Below, one piece after another: positions 18,201 through 27,270 of a stretch of DNA of 32,327 nucleotides (positions are counted from its first letter, which is position 1; the number at the start of each line of letters is the position of its first letter). The notes under the pieces are model-generated. The model was not told where the DNA came from, made no database searches, and was given only the letters and a program-made list of their open reading frames with translations. The DNA comes from an uncultured Succiniclasticum sp. (GTDB lineage Bacteria; Bacillota; Negativicutes; Acidaminococcales; Acidaminococcaceae): positions 1-32,327 of the forward strand of contig CAJODT010000030.1 in NCBI GenBank assembly GCA_905233365.1, in the 5' to 3' direction. The position numbers and the translations under genes were made by a program.

Positions 18201-19493
18201 TTACAATTTTTCCGCCAGATCCGGGAACACGCTTAACGAACGTTTCAGGATTCCGTGAGTGTAAGCGATACAAAGACCGTAGTTGGTCATAGGGACGTTC
18301 TGGTCTGCTGCGCAACGGTAACGGTATTGCATCTCCCGCTCGTTCAGCATGCAGCCGCCGCAGTGGATGATCAGCCTGTACAGGGACAGGTCGGTGGGAA
18401 ATTCGGTGCCGCTGGTCCAGGCAAAGCGGAATTGTTTTCCGGTAAACTCCTGAATCCATTTCGGCAGTTTTTCGGTGCCGATGTCGCCGCACTGGCGGTG
18501 GTGGGTACAGCCTTCGGAGATCAGCACAAGGTCGTCTTCTTTCAGCTGCTTCAGCGCAGCTACGCCTAAAACTGCCTGCTCCAGATTTCCTTTGTGGCGT
18601 GCCATCAAAATAGAAAATGAGGTAAGCTTGATTCCTTCCGGCACTGCCTGATTCACTTTGCCGAAGGCCTGGCTGTCGGTGATGACCATCGCCGGCGGCC
18701 TTTTCATATTTTCCAATGCGTTGCGCACATTGTTTTCCTGTGTGATGACGGCAGCCGCGCCACGATCGATAATGTCGCGGATGGTCTGTTGTTGCGGTAA
18801 AATGAGCCGTCCTTTTGGGGCGGCGCTGTCAATGGGCGTTACCAGTAAAACGGTGTCCTGCGGCTGAATTAAATCGGCGCAGATGGGGAAGGGCGCTTTC
18901 TTTTGGGGGACCAGATGAGCCAGCAGTTCCTTTAGTTCCCGGATGTTTTTTCCCGTAGTGGAGCTGACGGAAATTTGGGGAATGGAAGCAGGCAAAGCAT
19001 TTTGCTTTAGTTCCGGTGCTTCGTTTGGTGGTACTTCTTTTTGCAAATTTTGCTTTTCTGTTTTTTCCCCTGAAACGTTTCTGGCGCTTTGGCTTACCAT
19101 ATCTGCTTTTGTAAACACCACCACGCAGGACAGTTCTTTATACTGAATGCGTTGCAGCATTTTCCTGTCTTCTTCGGTGATACCGTCAGTGCTGTCGATG
19201 ACGAGGATGGCGATGTCGGTCTTGTTCAACACCTGCAGTGATTTCTGTACACGAAGCCGGCCCAGTTCGCCGGTGTCGTCGATGCCGGCGGTATCCATCA
19301 TCAACACAGGACCCAGGGGCAAGAGTTCCATGGCTTTCAGTACAGGGTCAGTGGTGGTGCCGGGCACATCTGCTACCACCGCCAGCTTCTGACCGGTAAG
19401 GGCGTTGATCAAACTGGACTTGCCTGCATTGCGTCTGCCGAATAAACCGATATGGACCCGTTCTCCTGCCGGGGTTACGTTTAAGCTGCTCAT
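18201..19493 (-). CDS. hydF: [FeFe] hydrogenase H-cluster maturation GTPase HydF
   Basis: N-terminal GTPase (GRRNAGKSSLINAL, DTAGIDDTGELG, TKAD) and C-terminal Fe-S ligand signature CTHH...HCGGC (CTHHRQCGDIGTEKLP ... LIIHCGGCMLNEREM). Confidence 0.93.
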   Translation of the reverse strand: MSSLNVTPAGERVHIGLFGRRNAGKSSLINALTGQKLAVVADVPGTTTDPVLKAMELLPLGPVLMMDTAGIDDTGELGRLRVQKSLQVLNKTDIAILVIDSTDGITEEDRKMLQRIQYKELSCVVVFTKADMVSQSARNVSGEKTEKQNLQKEVPPNEAPELKQNALPASIPQISVSSTTGKNIRELKELLAHLVPQKKAPFPICADLIQPQDTVLLVTPIDSAAPKGRLILPQQQTIRDIIDRGAAAVITQENNVRNALENMKRPPAMVITDSQAFGKVNQAVPEGIKLTSFSILMARHKGNLEQAVLGVAALKQLKEDDLVLISEGCTHHRQCGDIGTEKLPKWIQEFTGKQFRFAWTSGTEFPTDLSLYRLIIHCGGCMLNEREMQYRYRCAADQNVPMTNYGLCIAYTHGILKRSLSVFPDLAEKL

Positions 19494-19743
19494 AATACTC
19501 TCCGTTCTGCTGCCGCAAAGGGCAGCGTAAAAATAAAAAGGAAATTTTACGTTTATATCCTTGCATATTTTTTAAAGGTGATGTATAGTATAGTTTGTTT
19601 GTTACGGCATAGATGGGTTTTTTCTTTGCCGCGTATGGGAACAGAAATTGCTTATGTTTCCATATTAATTATATCATGAGATGCAAAATCAACAACAGCG
19701 ATTGAAGAGTTGTGTAGTAAAGTTGGACAGGTTGCGTTGCAAT

Positions 19744-21078
19744 ATGGATAGCAAGTCTGGCAATAACAAAAAACTGAAGATACTGATACTGTCCGCCCCC
19801 ATCGGCAGCGGCCACCGTATGGCTGCCGTTGCGCTGGAGGAAATGCTGCTGCGCCTGGAAAACGTAGAAGTGGTGCAGGGGAATGTGTTTGCTTTTTTCC
19901 CGTCATGGCTGGGTAATGCATTCCTCAAATTTTATGAAAAGGTTCTGGCGTTTTGCCCTTGGTTGTATGCTCTTTCCTATCGCTGGAGCAACCGGGACGG
20001 CGGTTCCTTATGGATGCGCAATCTGATTAATTCCATTTTGCTGCATTTGGGCAAGGCATTTATTGATGAGGTAAAACCGGATGTGGTGTTCAGTACTCAT
20101 GCCACGCCTACGGGTATTCTTTCGCTGTACAAACAAAAATATGACAACAATCTCTGGCTGGGAGTTGTGGTGACGGATTTCACTGTGCACCGCTGGCTTG
20201 TGTGTCCGGGGGTGGATGCCTATTTTGTGGCGGATGAAAAGCTGCTCGGGCAGATTGGCGACCCGGCGGATTTCTGTGAAGTGAAAGCAGGGCAGGCTTG
20301 TTCCGAGTCTGGCCCGGATGCTTCCGAGGCTGGAGAAAATAAGGCGCATCCTTCTCCCATGTTGCCGGTGCTTTGTGCTTCCGGCATTCCCGTACGGGCT
20401 GCATTTGCTGAGCAGAATGATCTTGCGGCAGTGCGTGCGGAAGTGCGCAGGCGATTCGGCTGGCCTGGGGACGCTTTTGTCTGCCTGTTGGCCGGTGGCG
20501 GCGGAGGTATGCTGCCCATGGAAGAAATCGTGGTCAGCCTGTACAATAGTAAATATAAAAACATTCATGTGATTGCGGTTGCGGGTCATAACGACGGGTT
20601 GCGCAAAAAGCTTGAAGCCGTCCGGAAAGCATTCATGGTGAAACCGGTTTATGCTGAGAACAGGAATGATGCTAAGTCTGTTCCCGCGGATGACCCTTCA
20701 CGACAGAGCCAAAATTACGGTTTCCGACTGGCTGTGCTTGGTTTCACCGATGAAATGCCACAGCTGATGCAGGCGGCGGACGTGGTGATTACCAAAGCCG
20801 GCGGCGTTTCTCTTGCGGAATGTCTGGCCTGCGGGGCAAATATTCTCATTTATCACCCGCTGCCCGGGCAGGAGCAGGGTAACACTGCGTTTCTGCAAAA
20901 GGAATACGGTGTTGCGGCGTTGACGGACCTACGGCAACTGGATGAATTTTTGGAACGTGAAATGAATCTTCCGCTTGCGGAACGATTGCAAAGACAGGAA
21001 GAACGGCAGCAACGATGCGGGTATCGCCCGGCGGCGGAGCAGATTGCGGAATTTGCAGACGGGTTACGTAATCGCTGA
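19744..21078 (+). CDS. MGDG synthase / UgtP-like glycosyltransferase (GT28-type)
   Basis: ILILSAPIGSGHRMAAVALEE, DVVFSTHATPTGIL, GVVVTDFTVHRWLVCPGVDAYFVADE, ITKAGGVSLAECLACGANILIYHPLPGQEQGN. ORF can start at 19681, but ATG 19744 matches the family N-terminus better. Confidence 0.85.
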   Translation: MDSKSGNNKKLKILILSAPIGSGHRMAAVALEEMLLRLENVEVVQGNVFAFFPSWLGNAFLKFYEKVLAFCPWLYALSYRWSNRDGGSLWMRNLINSILLHLGKAFIDEVKPDVVFSTHATPTGILSLYKQKYDNNLWLGVVVTDFTVHRWLVCPGVDAYFVADEKLLGQIGDPADFCEVKAGQACSESGPDASEAGENKAHPSPMLPVLCASGIPVRAAFAEQNDLAAVRAEVRRRFGWPGDAFVCLLAGGGGGMLPMEEIVVSLYNSKYKNIHVIAVAGHNDGLRKKLEAVRKAFMVKPVYAENRNDAKSVPADDPSRQSQNYGFRLAVLGFTDEMPQLMQAADVVITKAGGVSLAECLACGANILIYHPLPGQEQGNTAFLQKEYGVAALTDLRQLDEFLEREMNLPLAERLQRQEERQQRCGYRPAAEQIAEFADGLRNR

Positions 21079-21113
21079 CCGTTGTCTGTAAAACATGCTA
21101 CTTGATTGATTCC

Positions 21114-21155
21114 AGGTTTTACATAAGTTTATTCCAAGTTTAATCCAAGTTTTTT
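21114..21155 (+). repeat. Four degenerate 11-bp tandem repeats, AAGTTTAWTCC-like
   Basis: AGGTTTTACAT / AAGTTTATTCC / AAGTTTAATCC / AAGTTTTTTAC starting at 21114, 21125, 21136, 21147. Confidence 0.6.
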
Positions 21156-21265
21156 ACTATTTAATGAAGAAAAAAGAAAAACACATTGACTTTATACGGG
21201 TGGTTGTGCTATTTATATTAGGTAACAACCTATAATTTAATAAAGCTTGCAAGGCACCCAAATTT

Positions 21266-21297
21266 TAGGAAACACTTATTTATCAGTATTTCCTTAA
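21266..21297. repeat. MITE-like family, minimal derivative with two termini back to back (copy F)
   Basis: ttaGGAAACACTtatttatcAGTATTTCCttaa. Both ends resemble copy A termini. Confidence 0.6.
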
Positions 21298-21313
21298 GAA
21301 AAGAGGCGGTTTT

Positions 21314-22420
21314 ATGGAAAACTATTATTGGGCTGCACTGGGAGCTGCCAAAGGGATTGATACGGCGCGCATTATGGCACTGGTCAGGTTTTTTGGCAGC
21401 GCACAGAATCTGTATGAAGCGGAGAAGGCGGACCTTCTTGCGACGGGCATCCTTTCGCCGGAATGTACTTCGCGGTTTGTGGAAAGCAACAGGAAAAACA
21501 GAAAGTTGCCGGACATGTTGCGGGAGCAATGTGAACGGTTGCACATTTCCATTGTTCCTGTTATCAGTCCGCAATACCCGGAACGTCTGAAACGGATTCT
21601 GCACCCTCCTGTGGCGTTGTATGTGAGGGGAACGTTGCCGGACTGCCGGTATAGCATGGGCATGGTGGGTTCCCGAATGGCGGACGCCTACGGCAAAAAA
21701 GCAGCAGTCGCTTTTGGTAAGGCGCTGGCTCAGGCCGGCGTGGTCATAGTCAGTGGCGGCGCTAAAGGTGTCGATACGGCTTCCCACGAGGGGGCGCTGC
21801 AGGGCGGGGGCAAGACTGTCGCAGTGCTGGGATGCGGTGTGGATATCGTATATCCTCCGGACAACGGCAAACTGTTTGCAGAAATTGCGGAGCACGGGGC
21901 CATTGTCTCCGAGTATCCGCCCGGGACACCGCCGGACCGGTTTCGTTTTCCGGAACGCAACCGGATTATCAGCGGTATCAGCCAGGGCATTGTGCTGGTG
22001 CAGGCAGCAAACCGCAGCGGCGCGCTGATTACAGCGGAGTTTGCCATGGATGAAGGCCGGGAGGTGTTCTGCATTCCCGGCAACATCTTTACGGATAAAA
22101 GCGCCGGACCACACCGGCTGATCAAGGCGGGGGCACGTCTGGCGGATTCCCCGAAGGATATTCTGGAAGAGCTCTTTCCGGAATTATGCGGCAGCGCACA
22201 CTCCAATCTGTTTGCTGGACTCAATGATACGATGCCGTTGCGCAACTGCACGGAGAGCCAGCGAAGGCTTCTGGATCTGCTGACCCAGGGTCCGCAAACG
22301 CTGGAACAGCTGGTGGCGGCTTCCGGATTCGCTATCGGAGAGACCAGCGTTATGCTGCTAGAGCTGCAGATGATGGGCTTTGTAGAGATGAATGCCACGC
22401 AGCAGTATTTTCAAACTTAA
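21314..22420 (+). CDS. dprA: DNA-processing protein DprA
   Basis: MVGSRMADAYGKKAA, VSGGAKGVDTASHEGAL, VLGCGVDIVYPPDN, FPERNRIISGIS, C-terminal winged-helix region. Confidence 0.95.
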   Translation: MENYYWAALGAAKGIDTARIMALVRFFGSAQNLYEAEKADLLATGILSPECTSRFVESNRKNRKLPDMLREQCERLHISIVPVISPQYPERLKRILHPPVALYVRGTLPDCRYSMGMVGSRMADAYGKKAAVAFGKALAQAGVVIVSGGAKGVDTASHEGALQGGGKTVAVLGCGVDIVYPPDNGKLFAEIAEHGAIVSEYPPGTPPDRFRFPERNRIISGISQGIVLVQAANRSGALITAEFAMDEGREVFCIPGNIFTDKSAGPHRLIKAGARLADSPKDILEELFPELCGSAHSNLFAGLNDTMPLRNCTESQRRLLDLLTQGPQTLEQLVAASGFAIGETSVMLLELQMMGFVEMNATQQYFQT

Positions 22421-22459
22421 ATTTGTTTATTATACCCAAATCATTTTATGGGAGGAAAT

Positions 22460-24721
22460 ATGAAAAAGAATCTGATTATTGTCGAATCACCGACCAAATC
22501 AAAAACGATCAGCCGTTTTTTAGGCAGAAATTACGCCGTGAAAGCGTCCATGGGCCATCTGCGGGATCTGCCCAAGAGCACGCTGGGGGTTGACGTGGAG
22601 CATGATTTTGCGCCGAAGTACATCAATATCCGGGGCAAGGGCGACCTGATCCGCGAATTAAAAGCGGAAGCGGCCAAAGCGGATCATGTGTATCTGGCAA
22701 CCGACCCTGACCGGGAAGGGGAAGCCATCAGTTGGCATCTGGCCCATATCCTGGGAGTGGACGACAAGTCTCCATGCCGCATTGAGTTCCATGAAATTAC
22801 GTCCAATGCGGTGAAGGAAGCGTTGAAGCATCCCCGTCCTGTTAATATGTCGATGGTGGACGCGCAGCAGACCCGCCGCATCATCGACCGTCTGGTAGGT
22901 TACAAACTGAGCCCGCTGCTGTGGCGCAAGGTGCGCAAAGGATTGAGCGCCGGCCGTGTGCAGTCTGTGGCGGTGAAGATCATTGCGGACCGGGACAAGG
23001 TCATTGCCGATTTTGTTCCGGAAGAGTTCTGGACTATCAAAACCAAACTGCGTGAAGATGCAAAAGCGCCGATTTTTGAAGCAGAAGCTGTAAAGAAAGA
23101 CGGCGTAAAACTGGAAATGCACAATGCCCAGGAAGCAATGGCAGTGGAAAATGATTTGAAGCAGGCGAACTACAAAGTGGAAGCGGCTTTCCGTAAAACC
23201 CTTTCCCGCCGTGCGCTGCCGCCTTTTACCACCAGTACCCTGCAGCAGGAAGCTTCCCATAAGCTGAACTTCACGACCCGCCGGACCATGATGGTGGCCC
23301 AACAGTTGTATGAAGGCATCAGCATCGGCAAAAGCTCTGCCGGTCTTATTACCTATATGAGAACGGATTCCACCCGTCTGGCTGCCGAGGCAGTTGAGTC
23401 TGTCCGCGAGCTGGTGAAGCAGGATTACGGCGACAAGTATTGTCCTGAAAAACCGAATGTGTTCAGTAACAAGAGCAATACACAGGACGCCCACGAGGCT
23501 ATCCGTCCCACATCCATCGCACGGAAGCCGGAGGACCTGGAACCGCTTCTGACAAAAGAACAGTACCGTCTGTATAAGCTGATCTGGGATCGAACCGTTG
23601 CCAGTCAGATGACGCCGGCGGAGTTTGAACAGACTACTCTGACCATTGGGGCCGGTGCTTACGAGTTAAAGGCCGCAGGTTCTGTCATGACGTTTGATGG
23701 TCATCTGCGCCTGGCTGATAAAAAGGAACTGAATGAGGAGAAACAGGCGGAGGTTCCGTTTATAAAATCCGGTACCGTCCTTGCGCTGCATAAAGTGCTG
23801 CCCGGTGAGCAGCATTTCACCGAGCCGCCGGCGCATTACACGGAAGCTTCTTTGGTAAAGAAGATGGAAGAGGAGGGCATCGGACGGCCTTCCACTTATT
23901 CGCCCATTATCCAGACGATCCAGACCCGGGGTTACGTGGCCCGGGAAGGCAAGAAGCTGATAGCTACGGATTTGGGTATCAAAGTGGCGGATCTGCTGAC
24001 GGGCCATTTTGGCGACATTATCAACATCCCGTATTCGGCCCGTATGGAAGATGAGCTGGATGCAATTGCTGCCCATGAGGTAGAAAAGGAAAAAATCCTT
24101 GCCGATTTTTACAAACCTTTTGAAAAGCTGCTGGAAGAAGCGGACAGGGTAATTCCCAAGGATCCGCCTCCGCTGCAGTTAAGCGGTGAGAAATGCGAAC
24201 TGTGCGGCAAGGATATGGTCATCCGGGAAGGGCGCTTCGGCAAGTTCCAGGCCTGTTCCGGGTTCCCCCAGTGCCATAATACAAAACCGCTGCTGGTAAA
24301 GATCGGCGTGCCCTGTCCCAAGTGCGGTGGCGAAGTGACCCAGCGCCGTACCCGTATCGGACGCATCTTCTACGGCTGCGAACATTATCCGGAATGCGAT
24401 TTTACATCCTGGGATAAACCGACCACAAAACCCTGTCCGGTTTGCGGCAAACAGCTGCTGGAACGGACGGAAAGTAACGACAGAGTGAAGTATTTCTGTT
24501 CTGACCCGGAATGTGAAAACGCGGCGCCCAAGCGGGTGGGACGCAGGAAGAAAGTGACGACGGCTTCCCTTATGGAAGGGGACGCTGCTGCTGATACAAA
24601 AAAAGCAAAGACCAAAAAGAAAAAAGCAGGCAGAAAGGCCAAGGTGAAAAAGACGGCAGCAAGAAAAACGGCCGCTAAAAAAACCGGTAAAAGAGTAACT
24701 GCGAAAAAGACGGAAGAATAA
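22460..24721 (+). CDS. topA: DNA topoisomerase I with three zinc ribbons and Lys/Ala-rich tail
   Basis: LIIVESPTKSKTISRFLG, LATDPDREGEAISWHL, SAGRVQSVAVKII, TYMRTDSTR, three CxxC pairs, tail KKAKTKKKKAGRKAKVKKTAARKTAAKK. ATG 22460 preceded by GGGAGG. Confidence 0.97.
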   Translation: MKKNLIIVESPTKSKTISRFLGRNYAVKASMGHLRDLPKSTLGVDVEHDFAPKYINIRGKGDLIRELKAEAAKADHVYLATDPDREGEAISWHLAHILGVDDKSPCRIEFHEITSNAVKEALKHPRPVNMSMVDAQQTRRIIDRLVGYKLSPLLWRKVRKGLSAGRVQSVAVKIIADRDKVIADFVPEEFWTIKTKLREDAKAPIFEAEAVKKDGVKLEMHNAQEAMAVENDLKQANYKVEAAFRKTLSRRALPPFTTSTLQQEASHKLNFTTRRTMMVAQQLYEGISIGKSSAGLITYMRTDSTRLAAEAVESVRELVKQDYGDKYCPEKPNVFSNKSNTQDAHEAIRPTSIARKPEDLEPLLTKEQYRLYKLIWDRTVASQMTPAEFEQTTLTIGAGAYELKAAGSVMTFDGHLRLADKKELNEEKQAEVPFIKSGTVLALHKVLPGEQHFTEPPAHYTEASLVKKMEEEGIGRPSTYSPIIQTIQTRGYVAREGKKLIATDLGIKVADLLTGHFGDIINIPYSARMEDELDAIAAHEVEKEKILADFYKPFEKLLEEADRVIPKDPPPLQLSGEKCELCGKDMVIREGRFGKFQACSGFPQCHNTKPLLVKIGVPCPKCGGEVTQRRTRIGRIFYGCEHYPECDFTSWDKPTTKPCPVCGKQLLERTESNDRVKYFCSDPECENAAPKRVGRRKKVTTASLMEGDAAADTKKAKTKKKKAGRKAKVKKTAARKTAAKKTGKRVTAKKTEE

Positions 24722-24735
24722 GATGACATTGCTTC

Positions 24736-24772
24736 AATGAGTTTGCTTGCAGACGAATGAATCAGTGTTTCC
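24736..24772. repeat. MITE-like family, internally deleted copy C
   Basis: aatgagtttgc joined to ttgcagacgaatgaatcagtgtttcc. The two pieces match opposite ends of the full-length element. Confidence 0.6.
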
Positions 24773-24814
24773 AAAAAAGCCTGCATTGTGCTGACACTTT
24801 GACAGGAGATTATT

Positions 24815-26161
24815 ATGACTGAAACTGTTTGTCTGATACAGCCGGTCCATGTTATCGGGGCCGGGCTTGCGGGCAGTGAAGCAACCTGGCAGATCGTGAA
24901 ACGGGGGATACCTGTCATACTGCATGAAATGCGTCCGGGAAAATCCAGTCCGGCACATAAAACCGGATATTTTGCCGAGCTGGTTTGCAGTAATTCGTTC
25001 CGTGCCGGTAATGTGGAAAATGCGGTAGGCCTTCTGAAAGAAGAAATGCGGCGGCTGGACTCCCTAATCATGAAGGCTGCTGACGCTAACCAGGTTCCGG
25101 CAGGCGGCGCGCTGGCTGTTGACCGGGATATGTTTGCCCGGGCGGTGACAACCTTTATCCGTGAGCATCCGTTGGTTACGGTAGTAGAAGAAGAAGTGAC
25201 AGAGCCGGAAGCGTTGGAAGGTCTGGTGATTTTTTCCAGCGGTCCCCTGACTTCCCCGGCGCTGAGCGAAGCGATACAGCGTATCATCAAGGCGGAGTAC
25301 CTGCATTTTTTTGACGCGGCGGCTCCGATCGTGGAAGGGGATTCCCTGAATTATGATGTGATCTACCGCGCGTCCCGTTATGATAAAGGGGAAGCTGCCT
25401 ATCTCAACTGTCCGTTTTATACCAAAGAGGAGTACGTTGCTTTTTATGAGGCGCTGAAAGCAGCGGAAACGGCTGAAGTCAAAGATTTTGAACATAATGT
25501 CTTTGAAGGCTGTATGCCCATTGAAGAGATGGCGTACCGGGGTGAGGACACCATGCGGTTCGGTCCGCTGAAGCCGATCGGGCTGCGCGATCCCCGTAAC
25601 GGAAAGGAAGCGTATGCTGTGGTGCAGCTGCGACAGGATAACGCAGCGGGCACACTGTATAATCTGGTAGGCTTCCAGACCCATCTGAAATGGCCGGAAC
25701 AGAAGCGGGTCTTTCGGATGATTCCCGGTCTGGAAAATGCAGAGTTTGTACGCTACGGCGTGATGCACAAAAATACGTATTTGAATTCACCCCAGCTGCT
25801 GAATGCGGATTTCCGTCTGCGCACGAATCCCAAATTCTATTTTGCCGGACAGATGACCGGGGTGGAAGGGTATGTGGAATCGGCGGCGTCCGGCCTGATG
25901 GTTGGCATTCAGGCTGTCTGTGCATTGCAGGGGCTGCCGCCTGTCGATTTTCCAGATATTACGGCGATGGGGGCACTGGCTCATTATATCAGTAACCCAG
26001 CCATTACGGACTTTCAGCCGATGAATGTGAATTACGGTATCATGCCGCCTTTGGAAAAGCGGGTACGCAAAAGAAGATTCCGGAACGAATTGCTTTCGCA
26101 AAGATCCCTGCAGGCATTTGAGCAGGTGGTTACCCGGTGTGCAGAGGTTGGGAACCATTGA
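24815..26161 (+). CDS. trmFO: Methylenetetrahydrofolate-tRNA-(uracil-5-)-methyltransferase
   Basis: [60 protein letters not shown]. Confidence 0.96.
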   Translation: MTETVCLIQPVHVIGAGLAGSEATWQIVKRGIPVILHEMRPGKSSPAHKTGYFAELVCSNSFRAGNVENAVGLLKEEMRRLDSLIMKAADANQVPAGGALAVDRDMFARAVTTFIREHPLVTVVEEEVTEPEALEGLVIFSSGPLTSPALSEAIQRIIKAEYLHFFDAAAPIVEGDSLNYDVIYRASRYDKGEAAYLNCPFYTKEEYVAFYEALKAAETAEVKDFEHNVFEGCMPIEEMAYRGEDTMRFGPLKPIGLRDPRNGKEAYAVVQLRQDNAAGTLYNLVGFQTHLKWPEQKRVFRMIPGLENAEFVRYGVMHKNTYLNSPQLLNADFRLRTNPKFYFAGQMTGVEGYVESAASGLMVGIQAVCALQGLPPVDFPDITAMGALAHYISNPAITDFQPMNVNYGIMPPLEKRVRKRRFRNELLSQRSLQAFEQVVTRCAEVGNH

Positions 26162-26311
26162 TTGAATAACTGATAATGGAGTTATTCATCTTAAATTTTT
26201 AAAATATAACTGCAGATTCAAATATTCATAAAATTAAATATTGTTTTAAAAAAACAAGTTTGCATATTTTCTAAAATCATGGTAGTATAAGTTGAATCAA
26301 TTTCAGAGGGA

Positions 26312-27238
26312 GTGGAATATTTGTCGCAAGCAGAGCTGCGCAAAGAATGGGCTGAAAAATTTTATAATTATTTACTTGTTGAAAAAAATGGTTCCAGGCT
26401 GACAGGTGAGAATTACCGGAGGGACATTTCCGATTTTGAACGGTTTATGCTTACCAAAGCCGGCGAGAATTTCAGCTGGAATGAGATTCAGGTCATTCAC
26501 ATCCGTTCCTACCTTGCATATCTGAATCATGAAAACTATGCGAGACGGACCATTGCCAGACGGATTTCTTCCTTACGTTCTTTTTATAAATTCTTATTGC
26601 GGGAAGAGTATGTAGGACAGAATCCCTTTACAAAGGTTCGGACGCCTAAGCTGGACAAACGGTTGCCAGTGTTTCTGGAGGAAACAGAAATTGATTCCCT
26701 TTTGGACCTGCCTGACGCTACGCCCTTAGGCCTGCGTGACCAGGCCGTTCTGGAGATGCTGTATGCCACGGGCTGCCGTGTATCAGAGCTGGCAGGCCTG
26801 CAGTTAGATAACGTTGACCTGAGCGGGCTTTTTGTCCTGTTGCATGGCAAGGGCAACAAGGATCGCATCGTGCCCATCGGGCATACCTGTAAAGACGCGT
26901 TTCTTCGCTATTACGCCCAAAGCAGGTCGCCCCTGATGGCGAAATACCATGTGGACGAGCATCAGTATGTTTTTGTGAATAACCGGGGCGGCGCGCTTAC
27001 AGACCGCAGCGTCCGCCGGATTCTGGACAAATATGTGCAGAAGCTGGCTCTGCAGAAGAATGTCAGTCCCCATACGATCCGGCACACCTTTGCAACCCAT
27101 CTGCTGGAACACGGCGCCGATTTGCGCGCGGTACAGGAACTGCTTGGGCATGCAAGCCTGTCTACTACCCAGATATACACTCATATTACCAATGAGCGGA
27201 TCAATAAAGTTTATCAGAAAAATTTCCCGAGAGCGTGA
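26312..27238 (+). CDS. xerC: Tyrosine recombinase XerC
   Basis: Catalytic residues in ATGCRVSELAGL, GKGNKDRIVPIG, HTIRHTFATHLLEHGADLRAVQELLGHASLSTTQIYTH. Housekeeping context (topA-trmFO-xerC-codY). Start GTG 26312 or TTG 26321. Confidence 0.93.
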   Translation: MEYLSQAELRKEWAEKFYNYLLVEKNGSRLTGENYRRDISDFERFMLTKAGENFSWNEIQVIHIRSYLAYLNHENYARRTIARRISSLRSFYKFLLREEYVGQNPFTKVRTPKLDKRLPVFLEETEIDSLLDLPDATPLGLRDQAVLEMLYATGCRVSELAGLQLDNVDLSGLFVLLHGKGNKDRIVPIGHTCKDAFLRYYAQSRSPLMAKYHVDEHQYVFVNNRGGALTDRSVRRILDKYVQKLALQKNVSPHTIRHTFATHLLEHGADLRAVQELLGHASLSTTQIYTHITNERINKVYQKNFPRA

Positions 27239-27270
27239 GCAATAAAGGAGTTAGATTTGGAGGTGCATTT

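Noticed and set aside
21230-22114. 294-aa minus-strand ORF opposite dprA
   Set aside because: Fully antisense to dprA motifs; no RBS or family signature.
24590-24715. A-rich tandem-like repeats
   Set aside because: They are codons of the Lys/Ala-rich TopA tail, not an independent repeat.
24385-25290. 301-aa minus-strand ORF opposite topA/trmFO
   Set aside because: Spans the 3' end of topA and 5' end of trmFO on the opposite strand; hydrophobic stretch is the complement of the Lys-rich tail codons.
27205-27219. CodY-box-like sequence (attttTCTGATAaac on the minus strand) before codY
   Set aside because: About four mismatches to AATTTTCWGAAAATT and located in the xerC coding end; too weak to claim autoregulation.
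26312-27238. Tyrosine recombinase as evidence of an integrated mobile element
   Set aside because: Conserved topA-trmFO-xerC-codY context and XerC-type length point to the housekeeping chromosome-dimer recombinase; no att sites or phage genes seen.
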